64,000 nt of DNA from Pseudoalteromonas xiamenensis (GCF_042431545.1 NZ_JBHLYX010000003.1); one strand, 5' to 3'. Numbered from the stretch's first letter, positions 27,525 to 37,756 are shown. The notes: generated by a model from the letters alone, not told the origin. A program made the numbers and translations.

Positions 27525-27615
27525 TATTGAACAACTACTTCAGTAATTTGGTGATAGGGGCATGTGCCCCTATTGCTGTTTAAGAATTGCTTATGTAATG
27601 AATTTGGAGGTAGGC

Positions 27616-28242
27616 ATGGCTATTGCTGCCAATAAGCGCCCTGTAATGACTCTGTTTTCTGGTGCAAACTGTATGTACAGTCACCAAGTACGTATCGTAC
27701 TTGCGGAAAAAGGAGTAAGTGTTGATATTCATCTGGCTGAAAAGGACAATCTGCCGGAAGCGCTGCATGAGATTAACCCTTACGGCACAGTTCCAACACT
27801 GATCGATCGTGAATTGGGTTTATACCAAGCAAGTATCATCAACGAATACCTAGACGAGCGTTTCCCTCACCCTCCATTGATGCCTGTATATCCTGTAATG
27901 CGTGGTCGCAGTCGCTTAATGATGTACCGTATTGAAAATGATTGGTACAGCCTTGCAGAGAAAGTAATCGCAGGTGGTAGCGATGCAGAGCAAGCTCGTA
28001 GAGAGTTAACTGAAGCATTGCTTGCTATTGCTCCTATTTTCAACGAAGCACCTTACTTTATGAGTGAAGAGTTCAGCTTAGTTGATTGCTTCCTAGCTCC
28101 ATTATTGTGGCGTTTACCAGAACTCGGTATTTCGTTAACAGGTGCTGGTAGTAAAGAGCTTAAAGAATACATGGTTCGTTTGTTCGAACGTGAATCTTTC
28201 AAAGCATCTCTTACTGATGCAGAACGTGAGATCCGTGCGTAA
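27616..28242 (+). CDS. sspA: SspA, stringent starvation protein A
   Basis: A 208-residue GST-fold protein that aligns closely with E. coli SspA from its first residues (MAIAANKRPVMTLFSG) through YSHQVRIVLAEKGV and EYLDERFPHPPLMPVYPV. SspA binds RNA polymerase and acts in stationary phase and stress. The ATG at 27616 has a GGAGG site upstream and matches the family start; a longer upstream frame is not real. sspA follows petABC, as in many gammaproteobacteria, and overlaps sspB by 1 bp. Confidence 0.96.
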   Translation: MAIAANKRPVMTLFSGANCMYSHQVRIVLAEKGVSVDIHLAEKDNLPEALHEINPYGTVPTLIDRELGLYQASIINEYLDERFPHPPLMPVYPVMRGRSRLMMYRIENDWYSLAEKVIAGGSDAEQARRELTEALLAIAPIFNEAPYFMSEEFSLVDCFLAPLLWRLPELGISLTGAGSKELKEYMVRLFERESFKASLTDAEREIRA

Positions 28243-28664
28243 TGAACATGACCCCGAATCGTCCTTACTTGCTACGTGCGTTTTTTGATTGGATTATCGA
28301 TAACCAGTGCACTCCGCACATTGTTGTTAATGCAAACTACACGGGCGTGCAAGTGCCGGTTCAATTTGTTCAAGATGGGCAAATCGTACTGAATATCAGT
28401 CCATCTGCGGTGACGCAGTTTAGCTTAGATAATCAAGCATTAAGTTTTAATGCGCGTTTCTCAGGGCAGCCTATGCAAGTTTATGTACCAATGGGTGCAG
28501 TGCTTGCCATATATGCTCGAGAAAATGGTGAGGGTACTGTATTTTCGGCTGAATCGTTTGACGAGGAAATGCTGGAAGAGACAATTCCTGAAGAGACACC
28601 GCCAAGTGTTTCAGAGAGTCAGCCTGAAAAGAAAAAAGGCTCACACCTACGGATAATTAAGTAA
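28242..28664 (+). CDS. sspB: SspB, ClpXP specificity adaptor
   Basis: A 140-residue SspB with the substrate-binding core (YLLRAFFDWIIDNQCTPHIVV, IVLNISPSAVTQFSLDN) and an acidic flexible linker ending in the ClpX-binding tail HLRIIK. It delivers ssrA-tagged proteins to ClpXP. It is coupled to sspA. Confidence 0.95.
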   Translation: MNMTPNRPYLLRAFFDWIIDNQCTPHIVVNANYTGVQVPVQFVQDGQIVLNISPSAVTQFSLDNQALSFNARFSGQPMQVYVPMGAVLAIYARENGEGTVFSAESFDEEMLEETIPEETPPSVSESQPEKKKGSHLRIIK

Positions 28665-28677
28665 GTCACGCACATCG

Positions 28678-28706
28678 AAAAAAGCCCCTAAAATAGGGGC
28701 TTTTTT
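28678..28706. terminator. Bidirectional terminator between sspB and dolP
   Basis: A stem AAAAAAGCCCCTA/TAGGGGCTTTTTT with an AAA loop, positioned at the end of two converging genes. Confidence 0.92.
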
Positions 28707-28731
28707 GTATCTTCATTTATCTGCGGGTTGG

Positions 28732-29304
28732 CTAGAGGTATTCAAATACCTTCACTACGCGTTCTACTCCATTGATATTACGCGCAAGGTCTACCGCGAG
28801 ACCAGCTTCATTTCGACTTACAAGGCCGAGCAAGAATACTTCGCCATTTTCAGTTACAACTTTAATGTTGTTGAAACTCACGTTTTCAGTCGTCAAAAGA
28901 CGCGATTTAACTTTAGATGTCAGCCAAACGTCATGTGTTTTAGTGGTGATCCCAACATTACTGCCGATGCGGATTTGATTGTGTATTTGACGAATACCGT
29001 CCACTTCTTTAAGGGACGCTTCTACTTGGCTTCGAAGCTCTTCATCAGGCACCTGGCCGACGAGTAAGACAACACCATTAACGCTTACTACTGAAATATT
29101 CGCATCTTTTGCCGTATCGTTGATGGATTTGATTGCAAAAGTCGCTTTGATCTCAATGTTGTTATCGTCAATCTGTGCGCCAATTGTACGTCTATCAGTC
29201 GCTGCCGTAACGGCGCCAGCTGTCCCTGCAACAACAGCGGCTGCACAACCTTGCAAAAGTGCGACAGTGCACAACACAGTCGCTAATTTAATTTTTGTAT
29301 TCAC
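28732..29304 (-). CDS. dolP: DolP (YraP), dual BON-domain outer-membrane lipoprotein
   Basis: A 190-residue lipoprotein with lipobox LQGC and two BON domains (about 47-110 and 118-188). DolP binds anionic phospholipids and supports outer-membrane integrity and BAM function in E. coli. The stop-start overlap with diaA and the yraN-lpoA genes upstream match the E. coli yraM-yraN-diaA-yraP order. Confidence 0.94.
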   Translation of the reverse strand: MNTKIKLATVLCTVALLQGCAAAVVAGTAGAVTAATDRRTIGAQIDDNNIEIKATFAIKSINDTAKDANISVVSVNGVVLLVGQVPDEELRSQVEASLKEVDGIRQIHNQIRIGSNVGITTKTHDVWLTSKVKSRLLTTENVSFNNIKVVTENGEVFLLGLVSRNEAGLAVDLARNINGVERVVKVFEYL

Positions 29305-29888
29305 ATGTCCTCCTGTGGGAAGAGCGTATTGTCAATTAACTGGCTGAGGCAATGTAAATTAAATAAATGCGATTCAACAATACGAGCTGGGCGCTTACTT
29401 GGTACTTTAATTTCAACATCATTTGGACCCAGTAAACCAGTGAGTTCGCCTCCATCATCACCTACGAGCGCAATGATCTTCATATCTTTCGTTAGCGCCG
29501 CTTCGACAGCAGAAATCACCGTTTTTTCTGAACCATCGACAGATACAACCAGCAGAATGTCACCCGATTGACCAAATGCTCTAACTTGGCGAGCGAATAG
29601 GTCGTGATCTTCAGTGGATGCTGAATAGCTTAGTTGGCGGTGTTCTGCGGTTAACGGAATTGCTGGAAGACAAGGTCTTTCAGTTTCAAAAAAGTTCACC
29701 AAAAGGCCAGCAAAGTGTTTTGCCAGCATATCGCAGCTCGCACTTCCGCAGCTTAATAGCTTATTCCCATTAAGCAGGGTTTGTGCAATCGATAGGGCAC
29801 CCGATTCTAGGGCGTCTTGGAGAACTTCTCCTGCGGCTATCTGAGCTTGAATACTCTCTGTAAAAATCGTTTTGATTAATTCTTGCAT
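29301..29888 (-). CDS. diaA: DiaA, DnaA initiator-associating SIS protein
   Basis: A 195-residue SIS-domain protein aligning with E. coli DiaA from MQELIKTIFTESIQAQIAAG to IDNTLFPQEDM. DiaA tetramers bind DnaA and promote timely initiation at oriC. The start at 29888 matches the family; the longer in-frame opening upstream overlaps yraN and is not supported. One difference is CGSASCD where E. coli has CGNGTSA. Confidence 0.93.
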   Translation of the reverse strand: MQELIKTIFTESIQAQIAAGEVLQDALESGALSIAQTLLNGNKLLSCGSASCDMLAKHFAGLLVNFFETERPCLPAIPLTAEHRQLSYSASTEDHDLFARQVRAFGQSGDILLVVSVDGSEKTVISAVEAALTKDMKIIALVGDDGGELTGLLGPNDVEIKVPSKRPARIVESHLFNLHCLSQLIDNTLFPQEDM

Positions 29889-29890
29889 AG

Positions 29891-30256
29891 CTAGTAAATA
29901 TTTTTGATCCAGTGAAATTCTTGTTCGCCATCGATGGCTACGAAATCTATTCGTAAGGCTCGTTGCGATAAGTGATTGCTTTGACAATAAAACGCTATTG
30001 TCCTACGTATACGTTGCATTTTTTGGGGCGTTAAGCTGTGTATTGCACCACCAAACTGTTTTTCCGCCCGGTATTTTACCTCAACAAAAACGATTGTCTC
30101 GCCAAGTTTCATAATCAAATCAATCTCTCCGAAACGACATCGAAAGTTTCGGGCGACAGGTGTTAGACCTTGTCGAATTAGAAATTGTTCAGCTTGTAAC
30201 TCGTAGTAGCAACCTTTTTCAGTTGAATTAGCGAACCAACCTAACCATTTTTTCAT
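29891..30256 (-). CDS. yraN: YraN family UPF0102 endonuclease-like protein
   Basis: A 121-residue UPF0102 protein with a PD-(D/E)XK-like core: FRCRFGEIDLIM and VFVEVKYR. The family resembles Holliday-junction resolvases, but activity is not established for YraN. It lies between lpoA and diaA. Confidence 0.93.
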   Translation of the reverse strand: MKKWLGWFANSTEKGCYYELQAEQFLIRQGLTPVARNFRCRFGEIDLIMKLGETIVFVEVKYRAEKQFGGAIHSLTPQKMQRIRRTIAFYCQSNHLSQRALRIDFVAIDGEQEFHWIKNIY

Positions 30257-30263
30257 TTAAACC

Positions 30264-32141
30264 TTATTTAAGAAGCGACACAGTTGAAGCTGCGATTTCC
30301 TGCATAAATAAAGGTTTAGGTGGTTTTTCATTAAATTCAATGCGGTTAATCGTTTTATTACGATATTGCGCCCAACTTAATGCGCGAGAAAACTGATTAT
30401 TTTGAGTGACTTTCAGTTTGCCCGTTAATCCCACAAATTCTCGGCCTGGAATTGAGGCGAGCTGTTTAAGGTCGGGAATGACATTGACGGCATCATAGGC
30501 CATGGCGAATAAGCGTTGTTCTATGTCCGCTTGTTCAGGCCAAAGTTGGTCATACGCTTCGCGCAGTTGACGTTGTTCAAGGCCTGGAAGCATCCATGGT
30601 TGTTCTGTAAAATACAGACCTTCTAAATCACTTTTATCTGTGCTGTCGATGCTTTTACTGTAGCTACGAGAAGTCGCAAATAGAGGAATTCGCTGCGCAA
30701 ATGTACTGACATTGACGTCTAAATAAGGTTTTAGCAGACGAGTTTCAGTTGAATCACCCAAAATATACACCGCATCCAAATCTGCTCTTGAACGTGTTTC
30801 GCTTTCGATCTCATTTTTGAACAACGACTTAATCGTCTTTATTCGGCTTTTAGAAGCATCCACTTCAAGTATCGCAGCAACGACGTCTGCCATGTTTTTA
30901 CTGTCAGTGTAAAAGCCGACTTCAGGCTCATTTTCGCTGTATACTTTCCACTGATTTTTGAATCGTTCAACCAAGCGTTGACCATTAGCCGTTTGTGGCG
31001 CGAGTAGCATCGGTTTTTGATAGCCTTTCGAAAGAAAATGAAGCATGGCTTGGTCAACTTCATGTTCAGGATTTAAGGCAAAGTAATAGTGGTCAGGATT
31101 GGTGTTGGTTATGTCATCTACATTCAAAAATAACGTTGGTCGTGACTGTAATAAGTTCGCCTGTTGAATTTTAGTTACGTTATTTTTTAACAGCGGACCA
31201 ATCACAAAATCAATATTTAGCAGACTGAGTTGCGACTCAATTTCCTCGGCACCCGCCATTTCATCTATAAAATACACGCGCTCGATAGGGTTCTCATCAA
31301 GCGCAGCTAAAATGCCATTTTTCAGAGCCGAGCCAAGGCGTTCGCTGGGCCCTGATTGTGGCAATAAAACGGCGAGTCGGTTTATTTGATAAGGCGCCAA
31401 ATTCACTTTGCTGCGAAGCGCTTTGGGTATAATGGCTGTTGCTGGGTGATTCACATATCGCTTTTGCCAATTGTTCAGGGCTTCTTCAAAAAGCGGCCCT
31501 TTCCCGACGTAAATTTGCTGGTATTTAGCCAATTTAACCCAGCCTTGCTGGAGTACAGAACCTCTATCGAAACGGTCTAGGGCATAAATAGAGAGTTCTT
31601 GTAGAGCTTGCCAAATCTCTTCATCTAGACCGACTAAAACGAGCTTTTCATCATCGACGATATCTGCTGCATTAAAGAAGTGAGGAAGTGCTTGCTTAGG
31701 TAAATTCTGAGATGCGTAAATGCTGCCCATCAAGTATTGATGCCACGCCCGATGCGCAGGTGATTGCAAGGCATCTTCTACAACACGAAGAATGGCTAAT
31801 GCGCTTTCATATTGCTGGAGATGCTGACGAGCAAGCGCGAGATAAAGTGCATTTTGCACGTGGTCAACACTTGCTTTCTGACTGAGCATTTCCGCTATTT
31901 TCTCGAGTAATGCCCAATCTTGGCTTTGTAACGCGGCATCTCGTGCCATGTAAAGCAATTGAAATTGAGCGGCAGGATTAGCGGTTTGTGCTCGGTCAAA
32001 AAGGGATTGTGCACTGCTATCTGTTGTTGGTTTTGCCGTATTTTCTATCGGTTGTGACTTTCTAGGCGTATTTTCAGTTGTACTACACGCTGATAACCCC
32101 GACAATACCACTATTAACAGACTCACATGTTTCAGTCGCAC
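30264..32141 (-). CDS. lpoA: LpoA, lipoprotein activator of PBP1A
   Basis: A 625-residue lipoprotein (lipobox LSAC) with an N-terminal helical TPR-like domain (about 40-250) and a C-terminal periplasmic-binding-protein-like domain (about 265-600), the LppC/LpoA pattern. It stimulates the peptidoglycan synthase PBP1A from the outer membrane. It is divergent from rsmI over about 60 bp, the conserved arrangement. Confidence 0.94.
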   Translation of the reverse strand: MRLKHVSLLIVVLSGLSACSTTENTPRKSQPIENTAKPTTDSSAQSLFDRAQTANPAAQFQLLYMARDAALQSQDWALLEKIAEMLSQKASVDHVQNALYLALARQHLQQYESALAILRVVEDALQSPAHRAWHQYLMGSIYASQNLPKQALPHFFNAADIVDDEKLVLVGLDEEIWQALQELSIYALDRFDRGSVLQQGWVKLAKYQQIYVGKGPLFEEALNNWQKRYVNHPATAIIPKALRSKVNLAPYQINRLAVLLPQSGPSERLGSALKNGILAALDENPIERVYFIDEMAGAEEIESQLSLLNIDFVIGPLLKNNVTKIQQANLLQSRPTLFLNVDDITNTNPDHYYFALNPEHEVDQAMLHFLSKGYQKPMLLAPQTANGQRLVERFKNQWKVYSENEPEVGFYTDSKNMADVVAAILEVDASKSRIKTIKSLFKNEIESETRSRADLDAVYILGDSTETRLLKPYLDVNVSTFAQRIPLFATSRSYSKSIDSTDKSDLEGLYFTEQPWMLPGLEQRQLREAYDQLWPEQADIEQRLFAMAYDAVNVIPDLKQLASIPGREFVGLTGKLKVTQNNQFSRALSWAQYRNKTINRIEFNEKPPKPLFMQEIAASTVSLLK

Positions 32142-32202
32142 ACAACACCTTTAGGTTATTCAATTGAATGGCTTATCTTACTGACAGTCGCAGGAGACCA
32201 CA

Positions 32203-33063
32203 ATGACAAATGCGGAGAATGGCAACAAAATTGGCACTCTTTTCATCGTTGCAACGCCGATTGGCAACCTCGCTGATATTAGCGAACGTGCTTTACAAAC
32301 CCTAGCGAATGTTGACTTAATCGCGGCTGAAGACACGCGCCATACCGGTAAGTTGCTTAGTCATTTTGGGATTAAAACTCGCACATTTGCACTTCACGAT
32401 CACAATGAAAAGCAAAAAGCGCAGCAACTACTGGATTGGCTCAACGAAGGTAAAGATATAGCGCTAGTGTCTGATGCGGGTACGCCGTTAATCAGCGACC
32501 CCGGTTACGCAGTCGTCAACTTATGTCGACACGAAGGCGCAACAGTGACACCTGTTCCTGGGGCATGTGCGGCAATCTCAGCGCTGTGTTGTTCTGGCTT
32601 GCCAACCGATCGCTTCCAGTTTATCGGCTTTACCCCTGCAAAAAGTCAGGCACGTCAGCAGTTTTTCATCGATGCGTACGACAGCGGTATTACGAGCATT
32701 ATGTATGAAAGCACGCATCGAATTATGGCAAGTTTAGAAGATTTGAGTGCGGCGCTTGGAGCTGAACAACACGTCGTGTTTGCCAAAGAACTCACTAAGA
32801 CGTATGAGACGTTTTTTAGTGGTACGGTAAGCGAGCTATTTGCATTTTTAACCAGTGAGCCAGAACGTCAACGTGGCGAATTAGTATTGATGTTATCTGG
32901 AAAGCCAGCTCAACAGGATGAAATTCCTGATGAAGCAAAGCGTATGTTAACTCTGCTTGAACCTGAAATGCCGTTGAAAAAAGCCTGTGGTATTGTGGCG
33001 GATTACTTTGGGTTGAAAAAAAATGCCCTCTACAAATCGGTTATTGATTCGCGCGAAGGATAA
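32203..33063 (+). CDS. rsmI: RsmI, 16S rRNA 2'-O-ribose C1402 methyltransferase
   Basis: A 286-residue tetrapyrrole-methylase-fold protein with the RsmI signature (LFIVATPIGNLADIS, AAEDTRHTGKLL, LVSDAGTPLISDPG, PGACAAISALCCSGLP). It methylates C1402 of 16S rRNA using S-adenosylmethionine. It is followed by rnpB, the RNase P RNA gene. Confidence 0.97.
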   Translation: MTNAENGNKIGTLFIVATPIGNLADISERALQTLANVDLIAAEDTRHTGKLLSHFGIKTRTFALHDHNEKQKAQQLLDWLNEGKDIALVSDAGTPLISDPGYAVVNLCRHEGATVTPVPGACAAISALCCSGLPTDRFQFIGFTPAKSQARQQFFIDAYDSGITSIMYESTHRIMASLEDLSAALGAEQHVVFAKELTKTYETFFSGTVSELFAFLTSEPERQRGELVLMLSGKPAQQDEIPDEAKRMLTLLEPEMPLKKACGIVADYFGLKKNALYKSVIDSREG

Positions 33064-33090
33064 TTCACTGGGCAAAGCCAATAGTTTCGG

Positions 33091-33096
33091 TATAAT
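33091..33096 (+). promoter_or_regulatory. -10 element of rnpB
   Basis: A perfect TATAAT seven bases before the expected 5' end of the RNase P RNA. No clear -35 is visible, which fits a GC-rich discriminator promoter. Confidence 0.7.
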
Positions 33097-33102
33097 GCGC
33101 GC

Positions 33103-33459
<357 letters not shown>

Positions 33460-33460
<1 letters not shown>

Positions 33461-33510
33461 TTTTAGTAACCGCTTGATTTGCTTATGTAGATCAAGCGGT
33501 TCGCTAAAAT
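33460..33510 (+). terminator. Element-encoded hairpin directly after rnpB
   Basis: ATTTTAG + AACCGCTTGAT pairs with ATCAAGCGGTT + CTAAAAT: 7 and 11 bp of stem split by a small internal loop, with a 12-nt apical loop. There is no T-run after it, so it is not a canonical terminator; it may stop or protect the rnpB transcript in place of the displaced native terminator. Confidence 0.5.
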
Positions 33511-33535
33511 CACCCATCACCAAATCACATTTCCA

Positions 33536-33715
33536 TGTACCACTTGGTACACGGTTTCAATTTTAAAACTCAAGCCACAATACAAATTTCAACTTGCTAA
33601 AAATTCCTAAGGTATTGATTTAGGTGCTTCTTTTCGCCTGATACACTTTTCACTAACAGTTTGATTTTACAATTTACAAGCGCAATTTTTGTGGTACATG
33701 GCTTTGGTACACGGT
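33536..33715. repeat. TTGGTACACGGT repeats flanking the int promoter
   Basis: Two exact 12-bp copies (33544-33555 and 33704-33715). The first is part of the inverted repeat GTACCA-CT-TGGTAC; a further GTGGTACATGG lies at 33691-33701. Candidate arm-type integrase or operator sites between attL and the integrase gene. No other gene is seen in this roughly 240-bp gap. Confidence 0.45.
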
Positions 33716-33746
33716 GCTTGAATCTTCAATGGTTAGTGAGGTGAAT

Positions 33747-35525
33747 ATGCGAGCCGTAGTTGGTTGTCAATATTTATACCGCCGTAAGGCCACGTATTAC
33801 CTTCGGGTTAAAATACCCAAACGCCTTGGCGTAAGGGAAGTCAGGTTGTGTTTAAGAACGGAAGTATTAGAAGTCGCTGTGGTGATATTGCAGCGTCTTA
33901 AGCCATTAATAATACAGCTAAAGGGGCTTGTCATTCATTCAAGGACGTTAGACACTAGCTTAATAAGCCAACAGCTAAAGCAGATAAAAAACGCCATGCA
34001 AAAGCAGTTAACCATAGCCGACATAGATCCATTGATAGCCAAGCTAGAGCAAGGTTTTAGCGATGGTGGTCATGCTGTTAATGCCTTGGGTGATAAATCG
34101 ATATTGGAACTGGATAGCCGATTCAAAAAATTGTTTATCCACATGGCGGATACAGACTCTAATGAAGAGCGGGTAAACCGATTTGCTGAGATTATTAAAG
34201 ATTTGCCTGAAGGTGAAAGGTGGTCTTTCCTAGAATCAATGTCCTCGGTGATAAAGTTGTTTACAAGAATTGAGGACAATCAGGCAGAAGGTGAAGGGCT
34301 ACCACAACAGGCAAATGAACTACTGGCAGAACATGGTTATGCTATTGAGCCAAAAAGCCTGCCTTACCGAGTTCTGTTGAGTAAGCTCAAAACCAGTAAT
34401 GCCGTTAGAGATGAGTTATTAGCGTCAATTTTCAATGAAGACTTCTTAGGAGAACGAGAAGTCCAAGGCTTATTAGCCCGAGCTTCTGAGCCTGTACTTC
34501 ATACACCAATTGCAGATGTGGATAATGAGCCCACAGGCCCTCTGTTTTCTGAGGTCTATTCCGAATTCCTTGAATTTAAAATCAAGAAGGAAAAACTCAC
34601 CGAGAAAATTCAAGCTGACTATGAACGGTTCTACACCGTATGGCAGCTATTGATGGATGATAAGCCTATCGACCAATACAAACCTAAGGATATAGGGCGG
34701 TTTATTGATAGGTGTTTTGAACTCCCACGCATGAACATTGCACCTTACAACAAAATGACGTGGCAAGAACGATTGGATTGTGAAGTACCAGAGGAAGATG
34801 TGACTTCACCTAAATCGGTTCAAGGCTACTATAAGTGGCTGCAAAGCATCTTTGCTTACGCTAAGAAAGACACGGTGGACTACATTAGCTCAAGTCCATG
34901 TTCCATCAAGCGTGACTTTTCCTCAAACACCCGAGGTGCATTTTCTGATTTGGAACTTGTGCAATTTCTCAATGCGGCCAAAGGGGAAAGTACTCTATGG
35001 AAGCAGTGGATTATTCAGCTTGGCATATATACAGGTGCACGCCTAGGTGAGCTGGTGCAGTTGAGAAAGTCGGATATTCGTTTTGATGAGGAAACCAAAC
35101 GCCATTACATCCTCATTACCGACGAACATAAAGACCAGAAGTTAAAAACGGAAAATGCCAAACGTAAGATCCCAATGCACACAGCCTTGGTTGCTGGTGG
35201 CTTTCTCGATTTCGTAGCTACGTGCGATGAAAAGCTATTTAATGAATTAGATAAGTCGGTACGCGTAACAGGTTGGATGCCTAGGTTAATGGAATCCATT
35301 GGTGTACCTACCTTCAACGAACTAGGACATAAACGTTCGTTTCATAGCTTCCGCCATACCTTTATTACCAAGCTGATGAATGATGGTGTGCCAGTAAATA
35401 ACCTACAACAGGTAGTGGGCCATGAGATTAGTTCGTTTGGTATCACTAGTAACTATACCCATAAGGCAACGAGTATTAAGAGTCTGGTTGAAGTGGTTGA
35501 TGCTTTAAACATAGACAATTTGTAA
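33747..35525 (+). CDS. Tyrosine recombinase (site-specific integrase)
   Basis: A large integrase of about 592 residues. An N-terminal YLYRRKATYYLRVKIPKRL region resembles DUF6538; a SAM-like core-binding region lies in the middle. The catalytic residues of the C-terminal domain are visible: Arg in TGARLGEL, His-x-x-Arg in HSFRHTFI, Gly-His in VVGHE and Tyr in TSNYTHK. It most likely catalyses integration and excision at rnpB. The ATG at 33747 is preferred (GAGGTG ribosome-binding site just upstream) over a start at 33714. It lies next to attL, transcribed inward. Confidence 0.9.
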   Translation: MRAVVGCQYLYRRKATYYLRVKIPKRLGVREVRLCLRTEVLEVAVVILQRLKPLIIQLKGLVIHSRTLDTSLISQQLKQIKNAMQKQLTIADIDPLIAKLEQGFSDGGHAVNALGDKSILELDSRFKKLFIHMADTDSNEERVNRFAEIIKDLPEGERWSFLESMSSVIKLFTRIEDNQAEGEGLPQQANELLAEHGYAIEPKSLPYRVLLSKLKTSNAVRDELLASIFNEDFLGEREVQGLLARASEPVLHTPIADVDNEPTGPLFSEVYSEFLEFKIKKEKLTEKIQADYERFYTVWQLLMDDKPIDQYKPKDIGRFIDRCFELPRMNIAPYNKMTWQERLDCEVPEEDVTSPKSVQGYYKWLQSIFAYAKKDTVDYISSSPCSIKRDFSSNTRGAFSDLELVQFLNAAKGESTLWKQWIIQLGIYTGARLGELVQLRKSDIRFDEETKRHYILITDEHKDQKLKTENAKRKIPMHTALVAGGFLDFVATCDEKLFNELDKSVRVTGWMPRLMESIGVPTFNELGHKRSFHSFRHTFITKLMNDGVPVNNLQQVVGHEISSFGITSNYTHKATSIKSLVEVVDALNIDNL

Positions 35526-35643
35526 AACTCGATTCTACATTTAAATGCATAATGAAATTGAATATGGTAGTTTTTCAGTTAAGAAAAAATACGCGTAGTT
35601 GTTTTGAATCCGCTCAGCTCATAGCTAATAACAGTGATTAATA

Positions 35644-37752
35644 ATGATAAAAATTTTAGGCGCTCGTCGAGAGGGGCAAGTAGTCGGAGAACTACTTGAG
35701 AAAACCCTTCAGAAAATTCCAACTTTATCTGGTTATCTATACCGAGGTTTTCCTATTCTATCTACTTCAGAGCAAACTATCACGTTGGACAGTGTCCTTT
35801 GTTCTGAGCAACATGGAGTAGTAATATTTCATTTTGTAGAGGGCAAAGATATTCCCTCTGATTTTCAAGAGCTTGTTGATGAAGTTCATTTGAAAGTCGT
35901 TTCGAAATTACAGGAATTGCCAGAATTAACAATTCGTAGGAAGTTGGCCGTTCCGGTTAATTCAATAGTTTACGGCCCAGCAATTCCTAAAGGTAAATTT
36001 CCGCATGAATTGGAAGAGGCTCTTTTATTAAGTCGAGATGCAGATGATATCAAATCTAACATAGAGTTGGAGGTATGGGAGTCACCCCACCTTTTAAGAG
36101 CGGTTCTATCTCGATTACAGTCTTTGACATCGTTAAAAAAGAGAAAGCAACGCAGCTATGTTAAACGTGAAGATTCGAAAGGTGCGGTTTTAAAAAAGTT
36201 AGAGAATAAATTAGCAACCTTAGATGATAGTCAAACGAACGCCGTATTAGAAACTGTATCTGGTGTTCAGCGTATACGAGGTCTTGCAGGCTCAGGTAAA
36301 ACAGTAGTATTAGCAAGAAAAATAGCGCATTTGCATGCTCAAAATCCTAATTGGAAAATTGCGGTAACGTTTAACTCAAGATCTTTGAAGAAGCAACTGG
36401 AAAGATTGATAACAGTCTTTTATGAAGATGCCAATGGAGAGAAACCTGATCTTGAAGAACAGGTTCAAATTATTCATGCTTGGGGAAGCCCAAAGAGTTC
36501 TGGAATTTATTATAAAGCTTGCTTGCTACATAATGCGGAATATTTAGATTTTGGGGCTGCAAGGCGATTATCAGGATCTAGCGGAGATGCGTTTGACTAT
36601 GCATGCCAAAAGCTAAACGAGCAAATTTCCGAAGATAAGAAACTCTTTGATTTGATTTTAATTGATGAAGCTCAGGATTTTTCTCCAGATTTCTTGAGAC
36701 TTTGTTACTCAATGCTCGACCACCCTAAACGTCTTATTTATGCTTACGATGAACTTCAGAATTTGGGTGATAGTTCTATGCCATCACCAGAGGAAATATG
36801 GGGTGTTGACGATAACGGAACTCCTATTGTCTCTTTCAAAGATACATCTCAAGACTTGATTCTTGATACCTGTTATCGAAATCCTGGGCCCATATTAAGT
36901 GCGGCTCATGCTCTGGGTTTTGGTATCTACAGAAAGCCTATGATTCAAATGTTTGAACATCATGGACTGTGGGAAGAGATTGGGTACCAAGTTTTATCAG
37001 GTGAACTAAAAGAAGGAGAGCTTGTTTCTCTAGGAAGAACAGATAAGTCTAGTCCGTGTTTATTGAGTAGTCACAATCAAGATGGAGAGTTAATTAAGTT
37101 TCTTAAATTCAATTCTCGTGCAGAGGAGTACAGTTGGGTTGCACAGGAAATAATCAGAAATATTAGGGAAGAAGAAATACTACCGAGTGATATTGTTGTA
37201 ATTCATCCTGATATAAAACGTATGAAAAGTGAAGTTGGTGGTATTCGAAATATACTCTTTCAACATGGTATAAATTCATCAATAGCTGGTATCACAGGAT
37301 CACCAGATGAATTCATATATGATGATCAAGTGACTTTTACTTCGATATATCGAGCTAAAGGTAACGAAGCCGCTATGGTTTATGTTATTGGAGCTGACTA
37401 TTGCAATACAGAATTCGAGTTGTCAAAAAAACGCAATATTTTATTTACAGCAATGACAAGAACTAAGGCTTGGCTAAGAATTTCGGGTTGTTTTCAGCAA
37501 TTTGACGGTTTATTCGATGAGTATGCCGAAGTATTGAAAAATAACTTTCATTTGAATTTTCAGTATCCTACCGAAGAAATGCGATTAAAGATGAAGGTTG
37601 TTAATCGTGACATGACTTCCGCAGAGAAAAACAAAGTTAATAAGGCTAGACATAGTGCTTCTAGTCTTGCAGCTTTATTGAGTGGAGAAGTTAATCCTGA
37701 GGATATACCAGAAGAGTTGAGGTTAGCACTCCTAGAAAAGTTGAAGGGTTAG
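35644..37752 (+). CDS. UvrD/Rep-like superfamily 1 helicase with N-terminal nuclease-like region
   Basis: 702 residues. SF1 motifs: Walker A GLAGSGKTVVLARKIA (about 213-228), DEAQDFSPDF (about 340), YDELQNL, motif V YRAKGNEAAMVYVIGAD and motif VI FTAMTRTKAW (about 600). The first 110 residues contain TLDSVLCSEQHGVVIFHFVEGKD, which is spaced like a NERD/PD-(D/E)XK core (D...ExK) but departs from consensus, so nuclease activity is uncertain. The C terminus is a charged tail. It predicts an ATP-dependent DNA or RNA translocase. The next gene begins 4 bp after its stop, so they form an operon. The DNA is A+T-rich relative to the chromosome. Candidate defence cargo; function not known. Confidence 0.8.
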   Translation: MIKILGARREGQVVGELLEKTLQKIPTLSGYLYRGFPILSTSEQTITLDSVLCSEQHGVVIFHFVEGKDIPSDFQELVDEVHLKVVSKLQELPELTIRRKLAVPVNSIVYGPAIPKGKFPHELEEALLLSRDADDIKSNIELEVWESPHLLRAVLSRLQSLTSLKKRKQRSYVKREDSKGAVLKKLENKLATLDDSQTNAVLETVSGVQRIRGLAGSGKTVVLARKIAHLHAQNPNWKIAVTFNSRSLKKQLERLITVFYEDANGEKPDLEEQVQIIHAWGSPKSSGIYYKACLLHNAEYLDFGAARRLSGSSGDAFDYACQKLNEQISEDKKLFDLILIDEAQDFSPDFLRLCYSMLDHPKRLIYAYDELQNLGDSSMPSPEEIWGVDDNGTPIVSFKDTSQDLILDTCYRNPGPILSAAHALGFGIYRKPMIQMFEHHGLWEEIGYQVLSGELKEGELVSLGRTDKSSPCLLSSHNQDGELIKFLKFNSRAEEYSWVAQEIIRNIREEEILPSDIVVIHPDIKRMKSEVGGIRNILFQHGINSSIAGITGSPDEFIYDDQVTFTSIYRAKGNEAAMVYVIGADYCNTEFELSKKRNILFTAMTRTKAWLRISGCFQQFDGLFDEYAEVLKNNFHLNFQYPTEEMRLKMKVVNRDMTSAEKNKVNKARHSASSLAALLSGEVNPEDIPEELRLALLEKLKG

Positions 37753-37756
37753 GAAC

